The translations under genes and the position numbers were made by a program. Under the pieces are notes generated by a model. That model was given only the letters and a program-made list of their open reading frames with translations, did no database searches and had not been told where the DNA came from. 61,470 bases of DNA, from positions 1-61,470 of the IMG/VR virus record IMGVR_UViG_3300034200_001057. One strand, given 5' to 3'. The stretch is from a virus. Positions 18,123 to 26,941 of this stretch are shown here, piece by piece (the first letter of the stretch is position 1; each line of letters begins with the position of its first letter).

Positions 18123-19263
18123 TTTTCTTCCTTGCTCGAATCGCGTTGTTTGTCATTTTTTGTGTTTGTCTTCCGAACTTATCCCCACCAACCTTAGCCG
18201 CGATAAAAAGGTTTTTCCAGGAATGGCCTGTTAATGGGTCGGGTTCAACATCAGGTATCGTAGGTCCTCCACCTCTATTCTTATGATTCGTTATACAACT
18301 CTGGATTGCTTTCGCAGCTTCCGCCCTCGACCGTGGATCTAACTGCTGAAGTCGATTTAAGGTAAGGTCTTTCCACGTAGTCCCTTCGGGTAAGTCATCA
18401 GCCTTTACACTACACCCATACAAATCAGTATTTGCATATCTTGCCGCCGTTGCCGCCCCATGAACCCTATCGACCATCTTTGCCCATAGTTCCGGCCAAC
18501 AGACTTTATACTTATAAAGACCACGAATAGGCTGCTCCCCATAAGGTGGCGAACATCTTTGAACCGATAATGGAATACCAGCTAGAGTCTGTTTTTCATA
18601 CGCTCTATTGTAGTCCCATCCTTTAAGCTCTGGAGCTAACCATACATCCTCAGTCGCCCAATCGTAAATTGGATAGACATTTCTTGTATATGGGTACATA
18701 TCTCCTGGGGGCATAATCCATGCGCGATCTCCTTTCTTATTTGCTATATGACTAAAGCGAGTAAGTGATTCTTGAGTCCTTATCCCCATTACCATAGCAA
18801 CAGAGCCTTTTCGTGGATCGAATATCTTCCCGGATTGACCTGGAATACCACATCGTTTTGCTACTAATGGCGTTGTGATTGCGGTAGCTGGTAAGTCCCG
18901 CACCCATTTATCCTTATCTTCTGGAGCCCATGGGTACCAATAAGGCTGCTTAGTTGAACAAGCGTTCCTATGCTCTATAGGTAAGCAATACCATAGAAAC
19001 TTTACATCATCTCTCTTACTAACGCGGTCAAGATACTCGACGGTATCGGGAGGAATTGCTTCTTCGTCAAATGTAAATACAGTTACCGGCAATTTCTTTT
19101 TTGCTGTTGCAACCTCGAGAGCGAGATTCATACATACAGTTGAATCTTTCCCTCCACTAAATGATATCCCGACCTGATCGAAGGTATCAAAAATGTACTC
19201 CATTCTTTCGAGCGAGAGAGAGTAACAATCTTTGTCAACATGCTGTTTTTTATTCAGCTTCAT
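18106..19263 (-). CDS. PAPS reductase-like PP-loop protein (IbrA / DUF3440-like)
   Basis: 385 residues. PP-loop ATP pyrophosphatase motif SGGKDST at residues 36-42, followed by the adenylation-type segment FTFDEEAIPPDTVEYL. The middle part (VMGIRTQESLTRFSHIANKK, NVYPIYDWATEDVW) and RCSPPYGEQPIRGLYKYKVC match the IbrA/DUF3440 group seen in phages and E. coli prophages. True PAPS reductases use a C-terminal Cys; here several Cys cluster in the middle. Possible roles are nucleic-acid or small-molecule sulfur/adenylyl chemistry, or gene control as for IbrA. Flanked on both sides by ParB-like genes. Confidence 0.83.
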   Translation of the reverse strand: MKLNKKQHVDKDCYSLSLERMEYIFDTFDQVGISFSGGKDSTVCMNLALEVATAKKKLPVTVFTFDEEAIPPDTVEYLDRVSKRDDVKFLWYCLPIEHRNACSTKQPYWYPWAPEDKDKWVRDLPATAITTPLVAKRCGIPGQSGKIFDPRKGSVAMVMGIRTQESLTRFSHIANKKGDRAWIMPPGDMYPYTRNVYPIYDWATEDVWLAPELKGWDYNRAYEKQTLAGIPLSVQRCSPPYGEQPIRGLYKYKVCWPELWAKMVDRVHGAATAARYANTDLYGCSVKADDLPEGTTWKDLTLNRLQQLDPRSRAEAAKAIQSCITNHKNRGGGPTIPDVEPDPLTGHSWKNLFIAAKVGGDKFGRQTQKMTNNAIRARKKNGIFK

Positions 19264-19885
19264 TACCTAACTCCTCTAACCAATTGCGACAAATTACTTC
19301 TAAGGCTTCACCAGTTGAGGTAACTCCCTTAGCCTTACTTATTCCAATTGCTTTTCTAATTACTACCTCTTGCTCTATAGAGACAGGGAATGACATCGTA
19401 AGTACGTTATCTGTTGTTTTATTATCGTCATTCGCCTTTTCCGGCACATCGTCACCGGCTTCGACCATAGCTTTAATCTGTACCTCAGCGAATTCGCTCT
19501 CAGTAAATCCGAGCATCTCTACTGTAAAACCTTCGGAAGATAGTTCCTCAATTTCGAGCTGAAGCAATTCTGAATTCCAGGCCGCATTTAGCGGGAGCTT
19601 ATTATCAGCAATTGATAGAGCCTTAGCCTGAGCATCTGTTAGATAGTCTAGAATAATGCATGGTACTTTTTCTAAATTAAGAAGGTGTGCCGCTTCAAGT
19701 CGACCATGCCCCGCAATTATTGTCTTATCCGATTTAATTAGGATTGGATTCGTAAACCCGAACTCTCGAATAGAGGCCGCGATCTGTTGAACCTGTTGAG
19801 GCGAATGACTTCTTGTGTTGCGTATGTATGGAACGAGCTCATTGATTGCAACTTGCTCAATCTTTAACGCCTTATTTTTCTGCAT
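19250..19885 (-). CDS. ParB-like protein
   Basis: 211 residues. N-terminal ParB domain: INELVPYIRNTRSHSPQQVQ, REFGFTNPILIKSDKTIIAG, HGRLEAAHLL. This subgroup is usually found fused to or beside phage DNA methyltransferases, but no methyltransferase is present. The C-terminal half is acidic and helical. It is coupled to the PAPS-reductase-like gene (14-base overlap), giving an order ParB, PAPS reductase-like, ParB, cupin. A packaging or DNA-marking role is possible but unproven. Confidence 0.82.
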   Translation of the reverse strand: MQKNKALKIEQVAINELVPYIRNTRSHSPQQVQQIAASIREFGFTNPILIKSDKTIIAGHGRLEAAHLLNLEKVPCIILDYLTDAQAKALSIADNKLPLNAAWNSELLQLEIEELSSEGFTVEMLGFTESEFAEVQIKAMVEAGDDVPEKANDDNKTTDNVLTMSFPVSIEQEVVIRKAIGISKAKGVTSTGEALEVICRNWLEELGNEAE

Positions 19886-20070
19886 TAAGTTCCTCTAAAT
19901 TTCAAAGTTCCCAATTTCGCGGTCGTGTAAATAAGGACTAGCGGCGATCGGCAGCCGGTAAGGTATAGAGGATTTTGATCCCCCCTCCGTATCTCACTGA
20001 AATCACTCGCCGTTTTATTTTTCATCATGGGTATACCGTTGTTTGTCTTTCCATTTCCCCGCGCCAGCCT

Positions 20071-20439
20071 CTAGAACGATACCTTACCTCTTGACTCATC
20101 ACTGCGCTTCACAGCATGGCATGCATCGCACAACGGCTGGAGGTTCGAGTCGGATAACCTCGCACCGCCTGAGCGAATGCCCTGGATATGGTCCACCATA
20201 GTGGCCGGTGTTACCCGTCCGTTCCTTCTACACTCTCGGCACCATGGCTCTAAGCGTAGTACCGCCTTACGCTTGCTCTGCCAAATCGCCGAATCATAGA
20301 ACCGCTTATCATCACGTATCTCAGGCCGTGCGTTACGCTCTGCCCATAAAGCCTTACGGTGTAGGTCACAGTAGTTCCCTGTAGTGGCGTAGCCAGCACA
20401 TCCACCGTGTACGCATGCTCGAGGGGCTTTAGTTGGCAT
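20071..20439 (-). CDS. HNH endonuclease
   Basis: About 122 residues from ATG 20439 (MPTKAPRACVHGGC). An N-terminal Cys/His cluster (CVHGGC...CDLH) is followed by the phage HNH pattern FYDSAIWQSKRKAVL, CRECRRNGRV, MVDHIQGIRSGGARLSDSNL and LCDACHAVK. HNH proteins of this type upstream of P27/HK97 terminases assist cos cleavage (as HK97 gp74). In most phages they directly precede the small terminase; here four other genes intervene. Confidence 0.9.
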   Translation of the reverse strand: MPTKAPRACVHGGCAGYATTGNYCDLHRKALWAERNARPEIRDDKRFYDSAIWQSKRKAVLRLEPWCRECRRNGRVTPATMVDHIQGIRSGGARLSDSNLQPLCDACHAVKRSDESRGKVSF

Positions 20440-20653
20440 GATACCCTGGTTTGAATAGACACTTACGCCCATCGCTATCAGCGAACACGAAGCCACCGTT
20501 AGCCACGCATGCCCTATCCTCGCTAGCCTCTCGCTCTCTGTTCTCCTTAATGACCGCACGCTGTGCTTGGTTTAAGTGGTAAATACCCCAAAAGCATACG
20601 GCAATCATCAGGGATGCAGAAAACCCAATAATCACATATTCAGCCCTTTCCAT
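20429..20653 (-). CDS. Small single-pass membrane protein
   Basis: About 74 residues from ATG 20653 (GGAGAG eight bases upstream). One membrane helix at residues ~5-27 (YVIIGFSASLMIAVCFWGIY), then a charged soluble part with two Cys (RACVANGG...RKCLF). Overlaps both neighbours by about 10-14 bases, which supports it being translated. Function not recognised. Confidence 0.62.
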   Translation of the reverse strand: MERAEYVIIGFSASLMIAVCFWGIYHLNQAQRAVIKENREREASEDRACVANGGFVFADSDGRKCLFKPGYHAN

Positions 20654-20864
20654 CGCTCTCCTTGAACACATCGGGCCTAATCAACGCACGAGGCACGCCC
20701 ATCTCTTTCTCAATCCGTAACGCTACACGGACAGGTACAGGCAGTGAGCCACTGAGGTACCGGCTGATGGTGCTCTGGTCTATCCCTAGCTTCTCCGCCA
20801 GCTCTCGCTGTACGCCGCCTACTTTCCTCAGTGCCAATGCTATACCCTCGTTACTATCTGCCAT
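20640..20864 (-). CDS. HTH DNA-binding protein (Cro/XRE or YdaS-like)
   Basis: 74 residues from ATG 20864. Helix-turn-helix segment VQRELAEKLGIDQSTISRYL, then VPVRVALRIEKEMGVPRALI typical of small Cro/YdaS-type regulators. It lies in the early/middle minus-strand unit between replication and HNH genes. Possibly a switch toward late expression; target unknown. Confidence 0.8.
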   Translation of the reverse strand: MADSNEGIALALRKVGGVQRELAEKLGIDQSTISRYLSGSLPVPVRVALRIEKEMGVPRALIRPDVFKESDGKG

Positions 20865-21207
20865 TCTTCCATATTGCCACGCTACCGCATCGACGCGCAA
20901 CCTTTTCCTTCCGTCTCTCTTCTGCCTCACGTACAACGTGGGTCATGATGACGCGGTAGAACCACTCAGGGTCAAAGGGAAGATGGTCGCATATCCACCG
21001 AAAGGAAAAGGGTATTCTTTCGTTGCAGTAAAAGAACTTCTCAGCTTCTCGCCTATGGTGCGTTTGGGTCTTAGCCTTCCCGACGTAATCGAGGATTGCA
21101 CGCTCAACGATTGCAAGAAGTAGGTTGTGTTCGGGGAGTAGGTATACCTGGAGGTTGAGCTCTGACCATAGGGCCATCTGATGATCTTGTGGTTTCATCC
21201 CGTCCAT
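20854..21207 (-). CDS. Conserved phage protein of unknown function
   Basis: 117 residues. Contains LLAIVERAILDYVG, HRREAEKFFYCN and IPFSFRWICDHLPFDPEWFY, a pattern I recognise from small phage proteins encoded near replication genes, whose role is unknown. Overlaps the HTH gene start by 11 bases. An alternative start is at 21198. Confidence 0.7.
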   Translation of the reverse strand: MDGMKPQDHQMALWSELNLQVYLLPEHNLLLAIVERAILDYVGKAKTQTHHRREAEKFFYCNERIPFSFRWICDHLPFDPEWFYRVIMTHVVREAEERRKEKVARRCGSVAIWKNGR

Positions 21208-21251
21208 AACCTGATGCGTACACGTTCACACCGAAAGGTATCAGGGAATGG

Positions 21252-21758
21252 TTAAACAAACAAATCAATTTTGATGGAGTAGTGGGTACAGAAGTAGCTC
21301 AGGGCCTCCTGCCAATCATAGGCCACATAACAACCGTAGCCTTGAGCTGCCATAGCATCGAGGAACTCTTGTTGCTCTTTGGTCACGGTGTTGGGTCGTC
21401 GCTTCATTTCAAGAATGAACCCGTGGTGTTCAGGGGTAGGTATCAGCGAGATGATGTCTGAGACGCCACTGAGCATGCCTTCCTTCCACGCCCTGAGCCG
21501 CATAGTCTTTGACCGTAGGAAGCCATTCGGTACCGCGAATGCCCAGCGTGCCGCCGGATGGTCGACTCTTCGGAGTATCGAGATAAGCGTCGCCTGGTGC
21601 CAGTGCTCTGAGTTATGGCCGCTTGGGAGCTTTGCAGGTTTGCGGGCTGAGCGTTCTAGGGCTCTCTTGGGGCGGTAGGTCGTTTTGGGTCTGGTTGGTC
21701 TTGGTGCCACTGTCTTGAGGGTAGCACCTGTGAGTCGTTTCAGGCTAGGTAGTACCAA
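21252..21758 (-). CDS. VRR-NUC domain nuclease
   Basis: Up to 168 residues (TTG at 21758; GTG at 21710 is an alternative). VRR-NUC signature: WAFAVPNGFLRSKTMRLRAW, KEGMLSGVSDIISLIP (catalytic D), then FILEMKRRPNTVTKEQQEFL (ExK) and GYGCYVAYDWQEAL. The family is a PD-(D/E)XK structure-specific nuclease common in phage replication modules. The N-terminal ~45 residues are basic. It lies directly below the candidate origin. Confidence 0.92.
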   Translation of the reverse strand: MVLPSLKRLTGATLKTVAPRPTRPKTTYRPKRALERSARKPAKLPSGHNSEHWHQATLISILRRVDHPAARWAFAVPNGFLRSKTMRLRAWKEGMLSGVSDIISLIPTPEHHGFILEMKRRPNTVTKEQQEFLDAMAAQGYGCYVAYDWQEALSYFCTHYSIKIDLFV

Positions 21759-22143
21759 CCATGACGGTAGTTACTTCAGTGACAGTACATACAGTTCCTA
21801 TTCTCTATATATTTCACTTGGTAGTCTTTTTGGTAGTTTTAGCCATTCCTACCATATTTACTACCATTTACTTCTTATAGTTCTTTATTTTACTGTCACT
21901 ACTGTCACTAAAAAGAACTAGATAATAAAAACAATAGAATACAGGTGACAGTTGACCTGTACAGTGCTGTCACCCCTTACTGTCACTGTCATCGCTAACC
22001 TATTGAATGCTGGAAGCAAAGGACTACGACGGTAGTAATTCGCTACGCCTACCTCTACCGATATGGCTACTCAAAAGACTACCGAAACTACTACGAAAGT
22101 AGCATGGTAGTGTCATGTCACTAAATTGCTGTCACTAGCTGTC
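21759..22143. other. Repeat-rich AT-rich intergenic region, candidate replication origin
   Basis: 385 bases without a convincing gene, between primase-helicase and VRR-NUC. Two short words recur on both strands: GGTAGT/ACTACC (e.g. near 21746, 21765, 21820, 21832, 21860, 22031, 22106) and TGTCACT/AGTGACA (e.g. near 21777, 21893, 21902, 21943, 21968, 21979, 22125). The 21810-21960 part is markedly AT-rich. Iteron-like repeats plus an AT-rich stretch beside replication genes is the usual look of a phage or plasmid origin. Confidence 0.6.
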
Positions 22144-24462
22144 TTAGAAAGGAGGGTCTGAGAGGTCCTGTAGTGTCACTGTATCGAAGGCCCCGTCTTT
22201 ATTTAGGACCATACCCGAGTACCCGCGCCCCATCCCGTGATGGTAGCTTTCCGCCCTTGTACCTATAGAGCTCTTAAGGCGCTTACTAAAAGACTCCTTA
22301 GTGCCCGTCCTGAACTGAGCACCTTGGCACCATTCTTTAAAGTAAGCCCAAATGTCATTAAAGGGGGCTTTAGCGTATGGGTCATTGACGAATGCGACAC
22401 AATCACGAATGAAGCACTTAACCGCATCGTTACTGATGTCGATGTCTTCAACCATACGCTTTCCGGCTTCTGACTGAATAAGTTTCTCCCCGGCCATAAT
22501 CGCCCTTGAGCCTTCGAGCGCCCAATTAAGGATACCGGGAATCTCTCCCTGAAGTTTCTCACCTAGCTTTGTATCCTCGCGACCGATAAAGGATTCCTGG
22601 AAGTCGAAGCCAATCATTCGGTTAGTCATCGAGTTCTCATCGTTGATGAAGTTCGGCATACCGTTGCAAACGAACATAATCTTGCATGGGAGTGTCTGAG
22701 TGAGCATAGGCATACCTTTCCTGTTGATAGGAATGGAATCATTGCCGGTAATGGTCTTGATGCGTTCTGTGGCTATGTGGCACTTATCCCCATGGGCCTT
22801 CTCAGCATCGTTAAAGATAGCGGCACGTTTTCCAAGCACGGACTCGAGGCCGAACTCGTTCCCGAAGGAGTGCATGGCGCATGCTGCATAATTGTTGTGT
22901 CCTATAAGGGACTCAATCACTCGCACGATGGTTCCTTTACCTGCACGAGATTTCCCTTTGAAGACGGCGAACTTTTGTTGACTCATATCGGCTATGAGAA
23001 GGTAGCCAATCCAACGCCGTAGGGCCTCTTTCTGCTCTTCGTCTTTTCCCCAGATGGAATCAAGGAACCATTTGAATGTAGGACAATCGGCTTCTGGGGT
23101 GTAGGGAAAGGGGAGGCAGGTAAATGAGAACCAATCTGAGCTATGTGGGTAAAGGTGCCCGGTGCTAATCTCGAGAATACCATTAGAGCAAGAGATAAAC
23201 TCACCCGTGCGACCTGTGAACCAACTATCAGGCTTTAGTTCTCTATCGGGGTTAGTACCTTGGATAACGAGCTTAAGCATCTTTGTCATTCCGAGGAGCT
23301 GTGAGGCATTTACTAGCTTATGAAGGTTATTGTCCGAGGCTTCAATGTCGGCAAGGACAACGCCGGCCATTGCCTCATCGGTCATGTACTTCCATCGCCT
23401 TTCTCGTGGAATATAGCTATAGAACTGCCCCGAGGAAGCGATAGTCATCCTTGGATTGCGAGCGATAAACGTCTGAGCACAGATGACTGGGTGCTTTGGC
23501 TGATAAAGAGGTAATGGCGGGGGTGTTTCTTCAATTGCCGCCTCTATTTCTTCTTCGGTAGGCATATCGGGGAATAAGGCGTTTAATGCATTATTGCCGG
23601 GCTTATTCTGACAGTGTTTATAGGCATTAAGTATCTTTGTCTTTAGTTCCTCAGTGCTCCATGGCGGTATACACCTTGGATTATAGTTCTCGATTAGGAC
23701 CTTAAGGGCCATTTTCTTAGAGAGCCCGAAGTCGGCACAGATTGCAGCGGCTCTATAGGTCTGATTATCACCACCCTTACCTTGTATTGCTTCCTCGTGC
23801 CCTTTAAGGACATCAATACATCTCTGTACATTTGCTTCTGAGTCATCGTAGGATAGGACGCCACCGTCATCACTTTCACGACTTTTCTTAAGGTTCTCGA
23901 ATGCGGCGAGCTCGTTAATAATCCACTGAGGGAGAATATCTGCCTCATACTTTACATCGATTAGAGTAAGGCCGTTGTCAATCTTGTATTGGTCGCCGCT
24001 CCTATGAATACTTGGCCAGGTAACTACCTGTTTACCACCGTCAGCTAGTACATCAACGCCAGGGAATAGCCTGATTCTTGAGGGGACGTATATATCTGGT
24101 CCAGGGTGCCTGAAGTAGAGGTGGAGATTGTTCCCTCTGCGTTCAAGAATGAAAGCACCTAATTGTTGCTCGTGCTCGAAGAACCATGCTTGCCCTGATG
24201 CTCCATCGAGGTCGATGCAAACGATGCCGGATGACGCGCCGGTAATAACTCCGACATTCTGATTCTTCTTAGAGTTAAATTCAGCCGTAAACTCTGAAGG
24301 TGTTAACCTCCTATTTTGCCAATTGACGAGAGTGGGCTGCTTTCCTGCATCGCGTTTCCCGCACTTAGGGGAAGAGATAACAGTAACGTTAATACCCGCT
24401 TCAATATAACTTAATGCCGTTGAAAGGCATGATTCTTGAGACTCCGAGACCTCGACTTGCAT
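22144..24462 (-). CDS. Bifunctional primase-polymerase / D5-type SF3 helicase
   Basis: 772 residues. Residues ~10-175 form a Prim-Pol domain: QPTLVNWQN, GVITGASSGIVCIDLDG (D84, D86 metal ligands) and RRGNNLHLYFRHPG. A central region leads to the D5_N/SF3 helicase: GEFISCSNGILEISTGHLYP, RRWIGYLLIADM, Walker A FKGKSRAGKGTIVRVI near residue 510, RAAIFNDAEKAH (B motif) and NGMPNFINDENSMTNRMIGF. The C-terminal ~100 residues are winged-helix-like. It likely unwinds and primes the phage chromosome; with no separate DNA polymerase visible, it may supply primer synthesis for host polymerase. ATG follows AGGAG. Confidence 0.95.
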   Translation of the reverse strand: MQVEVSESQESCLSTALSYIEAGINVTVISSPKCGKRDAGKQPTLVNWQNRRLTPSEFTAEFNSKKNQNVGVITGASSGIVCIDLDGASGQAWFFEHEQQLGAFILERRGNNLHLYFRHPGPDIYVPSRIRLFPGVDVLADGGKQVVTWPSIHRSGDQYKIDNGLTLIDVKYEADILPQWIINELAAFENLKKSRESDDGGVLSYDDSEANVQRCIDVLKGHEEAIQGKGGDNQTYRAAAICADFGLSKKMALKVLIENYNPRCIPPWSTEELKTKILNAYKHCQNKPGNNALNALFPDMPTEEEIEAAIEETPPPLPLYQPKHPVICAQTFIARNPRMTIASSGQFYSYIPRERRWKYMTDEAMAGVVLADIEASDNNLHKLVNASQLLGMTKMLKLVIQGTNPDRELKPDSWFTGRTGEFISCSNGILEISTGHLYPHSSDWFSFTCLPFPYTPEADCPTFKWFLDSIWGKDEEQKEALRRWIGYLLIADMSQQKFAVFKGKSRAGKGTIVRVIESLIGHNNYAACAMHSFGNEFGLESVLGKRAAIFNDAEKAHGDKCHIATERIKTITGNDSIPINRKGMPMLTQTLPCKIMFVCNGMPNFINDENSMTNRMIGFDFQESFIGREDTKLGEKLQGEIPGILNWALEGSRAIMAGEKLIQSEAGKRMVEDIDISNDAVKCFIRDCVAFVNDPYAKAPFNDIWAYFKEWCQGAQFRTGTKESFSKRLKSSIGTRAESYHHGMGRGYSGMVLNKDGAFDTVTLQDLSDPPF

Positions 24463-24469
24463 AGGGCTC

Positions 24470-24649
24470 CTAGTTGTTGCTTGTTTTAGTGTTCAATGAT
24501 TCTTCCAGAGCCCGAAGGCCGCGAGCAAGTACCTTATTGTTGGAAAGCATTAGTTTCTTAGAGAGCTTTAAGAGTAGTCTCTCCTCTTCTTTTGTTAGTC
24601 GTACGCTATGTGGTCTTGTTGGTTGTACCCAAGGTTTTTTTGTGTTCAT
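24470..24649 (-). CDS. Small RHH-like DNA-binding protein
   Basis: 59 residues. Starts MNTKKPWVQPTRPHSVRLTK and has SVRLTKEEERLLLKLSKKLM followed by LSNNKVLARGLRALEESL, a beta-strand then helix-turn-helix order typical of ribbon-helix-helix regulators. It is first in the minus-strand unit, and its stop lies within the ribosome site of the primase gene. It may regulate the divergent 24.65 kb promoters. Confidence 0.7.
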   Translation of the reverse strand: MNTKKPWVQPTRPHSVRLTKEEERLLLKLSKKLMLSNNKVLARGLRALEESLNTKTSNN

Positions 24650-24746
24650 AAATGACTTAAAAAAGTAGTTGCCTATTGAATCCCTATAGTGCTATAAGTT
24701 CGATCAGTAATCAACATATAAAGTGTTGCGCGAACGAATACGCACT
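24650..24746. promoter_or_regulatory. Divergent promoter region between replication units
   Basis: 97 bases separating the minus-strand RHH/primase unit from the plus-strand helicase unit. A TTGAAT near 24678 and TATAGT/TATAAG-like hexamers at ~24685-24697 could serve the plus strand. No GGAGG precedes the helicase ATG at 24747. Assigned from divergent gene order; promoter hexamers are approximate. Confidence 0.45.
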
Positions 24747-26057
24747 ATGGAAGAAAGGAACCCATTCCCATATCAGGAGGAAGGAGCAAGGGCACTTACC
24801 TCTTTTATTACCTCTAATTCATCTCGAGGCGCATTACTTGCCGACCCACCAGGGGCAGGAAAGACGGTCCAAGCTATTCTTACTGCTAGGTATCTTCAGG
24901 CATTAACTATCCTTGTAATCTGCCCCGCCTCTTTAAGATTAAATTGGCAAAGAGAATTCAAGATGTGGTGGCCTGAGAAAACAACTAGCGTTATACGCAA
25001 GGGGAAGGATGAGCCAGAGGGGGAGGTAGTTATTATCTCCTATAACCTTGCATCACGTAGCGAAGTCTCTACTTTGCTCGGACGAATGCAGTGGGACTTT
25101 TTAATACTCGATGAAGCCCATGCGTGTAAGAACCCAGCTTCGAATACTTCTAGGGCATGTCTCGTTACTATCTGGAACTCGTGCCGCTATCGCCTTGCAA
25201 TGACTGGTACCCCAGTGCCAAACGGTCGTGCATTTGAAGCGTGGACGCTATTCTCGAGGCTGCTACCGAGTCGCTTTGGTGAATCTTCCCGTTACATAGA
25301 ACGGTACTGTATTCCCGAACATACAGATTGGGGAGTCACGTACCCGCATAGTAAGAACCTAGAGGAGCTTGGCCGCATTGCCCGAGAGTACTTTATGGTC
25401 CGCCGTCGTAGGGAAGAAATCCTTGGGCAATTGCCTGACCTAATTCGGTGCCGTGTGCCTCTTGAGGTTCCTCGATTGAAGGTGCAGGATGCTATCAAAG
25501 ATCTAGATGTCGATACCGAGGATGTCGTTTACTCTATAGACATGAACATCCCTCTTAGAAGTGATGCGTTGAGCACTGCCCGAAGGAAGCTAGGGATACT
25601 AAAGGTTGAGCCGGCTATTGAGTACGTAAAGAGCGTAGTACTTGAGGAGACCAACAAGGTCGTTGTGTTCTGCCATCATCGTGAAGTGTTCTTTCCTCTT
25701 CTTGAGGGCTTGAAGAGGGAAGGCGTTGTGTCGATTAATGGAACCACTTCTCTCGATGACCGACAGAGGGCAATTGACGCATTTCAGAATGATGACAAGG
25801 TAAGGGTGTTTCTCGCATCGATTACCGCAGCCTCAACGGGCATTACGCTTACGGCGGCAAGTACTGTGGTATTCGTTGAGGCCGATTGGGTGCCTTCAGT
25901 TAATGAGCAAGCAGAGGGGCGTATAAACAGAATCGGCCAACGGGCCGACCTCATGCGAGCGATCTACCTCGTAGTACCTGATTCGCTTGATGAGGCAGTG
26001 ATGTGGAGCGTTCATAGGAAACAAAGGAATATTGGGAAAGTTTTACAGGAGAGATAA
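24747..26057 (+). CDS. SNF2-family DNA helicase/translocase
   Basis: About 436 residues from ATG 24747 (MEERNPFPYQEEGARALTSF). Motifs: I LLADPPGAGKTVQAI, II LILDEAHACKNP, III MTGTPVPNGRAFEAW, then IV VVVFCHHREVF, V LASITAASTGITLTAASTVV and VI EQAEGRINRIGQ. This is a compact SMARCAL1/HARP-type phage helicase, widespread in replication modules with DUF2815, DUF2800 and VRR-NUC genes. First gene of the rightward early unit. A TTG at 24723 is an alternative start. Confidence 0.95.
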   Translation: MEERNPFPYQEEGARALTSFITSNSSRGALLADPPGAGKTVQAILTARYLQALTILVICPASLRLNWQREFKMWWPEKTTSVIRKGKDEPEGEVVIISYNLASRSEVSTLLGRMQWDFLILDEAHACKNPASNTSRACLVTIWNSCRYRLAMTGTPVPNGRAFEAWTLFSRLLPSRFGESSRYIERYCIPEHTDWGVTYPHSKNLEELGRIAREYFMVRRRREEILGQLPDLIRCRVPLEVPRLKVQDAIKDLDVDTEDVVYSIDMNIPLRSDALSTARRKLGILKVEPAIEYVKSVVLEETNKVVVFCHHREVFFPLLEGLKREGVVSINGTTSLDDRQRAIDAFQNDDKVRVFLASITAASTGITLTAASTVVFVEADWVPSVNEQAEGRINRIGQRADLMRAIYLVVPDSLDEAVMWSVHRKQRNIGKVLQER

Positions 26058-26058
26058 A

Positions 26059-26283
26059 ATGGATAGAGAGGAAATTGATTTACTTGGGTTGCGGTCGGTC
26101 ATAAAGCGACATGGAATCAATGCCGCTACACCTATGGTGCAGTCGTTAGCGGACGTATGCCAGGAGCTTCGAGCAAGGATAAGGAAGCTTGAAAGCGAAA
26201 ACACCCAAATGATGTGGGAAACATTGGCATTAGAGGGAGAGGTTGACGAACTCAAGAGGTTCATCAAGAAGTTTGAAAATTAA
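26059..26283 (+). CDS. Small coiled-coil protein
   Basis: 74 residues from ATG 26059 with GGAGAG upstream, immediately after the helicase stop. The second half (ELRARIRKLESENTQMMWET and on to the end) is a predicted coiled coil. No catalytic motif; function not recognised. Likely co-transcribed with the replication genes. Confidence 0.7.
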   Translation: MDREEIDLLGLRSVIKRHGINAATPMVQSLADVCQELRARIRKLESENTQMMWETLALEGEVDELKRFIKKFEN

Positions 26284-26356
26284 CTGTACCCGATGCGACC
26301 ACGCGCCCAAGTCCGGGAAATGGTCATTAGGGGAATGTGTACGAGGAGTACATAGT

Positions 26357-26941
26357 ATGGGAAAGGATGTATACGGCGAAAGATTTAACACACCGATTGG
26401 GCGTGTAAGTTATCCGCATGTGTTTAAGAAGGGACAGGGTAAGGATGGAAAGGAGGGGAAGTTTGAAATAACGCTTCTACTTCCTAAGAAAACTACCGAC
26501 ATTGCTGACCTAGAGAAACGCATTGATGAGGTTGGGACTAAGGCATTCAGTGGCGCTTGGGTCAACATTAAGAAGAAAAAGCCCGTTGTCAGAGATGGCG
26601 ATGAGTGGGCCGACGAGAAGAAGGCAGAAGGGAAGGATGCTGAGGTCTATCGTGGTAACTGGTACATCAAGGCACGAACTTCGAAGCGACCTGGTGTAGT
26701 TGGTCCTGATAAGACCCCGATTGCTGAGGAGGATGAGCTCTTTTACGGCGGCTGTTACGCAAGGGCTAATGTGACCCCAGGCAGTTATGACAATGAGTCA
26801 AAGGGGGTTACGCTCTACCTTAACGCGGTCCAGAAGGTAAGAGACGGCGAAAGGTTTGGCGGTGGAGGCGTTGATCCTGATTCAGTGTTCGATGCCTTTG
26901 AGGATTCAGCGTCATCGAGCACGGAGGAAGATGGCTTCTAG
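26357..26941 (+). CDS. DUF2815 protein, probable single-stranded DNA-binding protein
   Basis: 194 residues from ATG 26357 (AGGAG upstream). Family pattern: PIGRVSYPHVFKK, GKFEITLLLPKKT, NWYIKARTSKRPGVVGPDKT, DELFYGGCYARANVTPGSYD and GVTLYLNAVQKVRDGERFGG, ending in an acidic tail (EDSASSSTEEDGF), as in ssDNA-binding proteins. Members occur with DUF2800 nucleases in phage replication modules, as here. The frame extends upstream with a CxxC-containing segment, but no good start supports that form. Confidence 0.9.
   Translation: MGKDVYGERFNTPIGRVSYPHVFKKGQGKDGKEGKFEITLLLPKKTTDIADLEKRIDEVGTKAFSGAWVNIKKKKPVVRDGDEWADEKKAEGKDAEVYRGNWYIKARTSKRPGVVGPDKTPIAEEDELFYGGCYARANVTPGSYDNESKGVTLYLNAVQKVRDGERFGGGGVDPDSVFDAFEDSASSSTEEDGF

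Noticed and set aside
17592-19885. ParAB plasmid partition system
   Set aside because: Two ParB-like domains occur, but no ParA ATPase and no parS-like repeats; they flank a PAPS-reductase-like gene instead.
26243-26356. N-terminal zinc-finger extension of the DUF2815 protein
   Set aside because: The frame is open and has CxxC, but the good AGGAG site and the family start both support ATG 26357.
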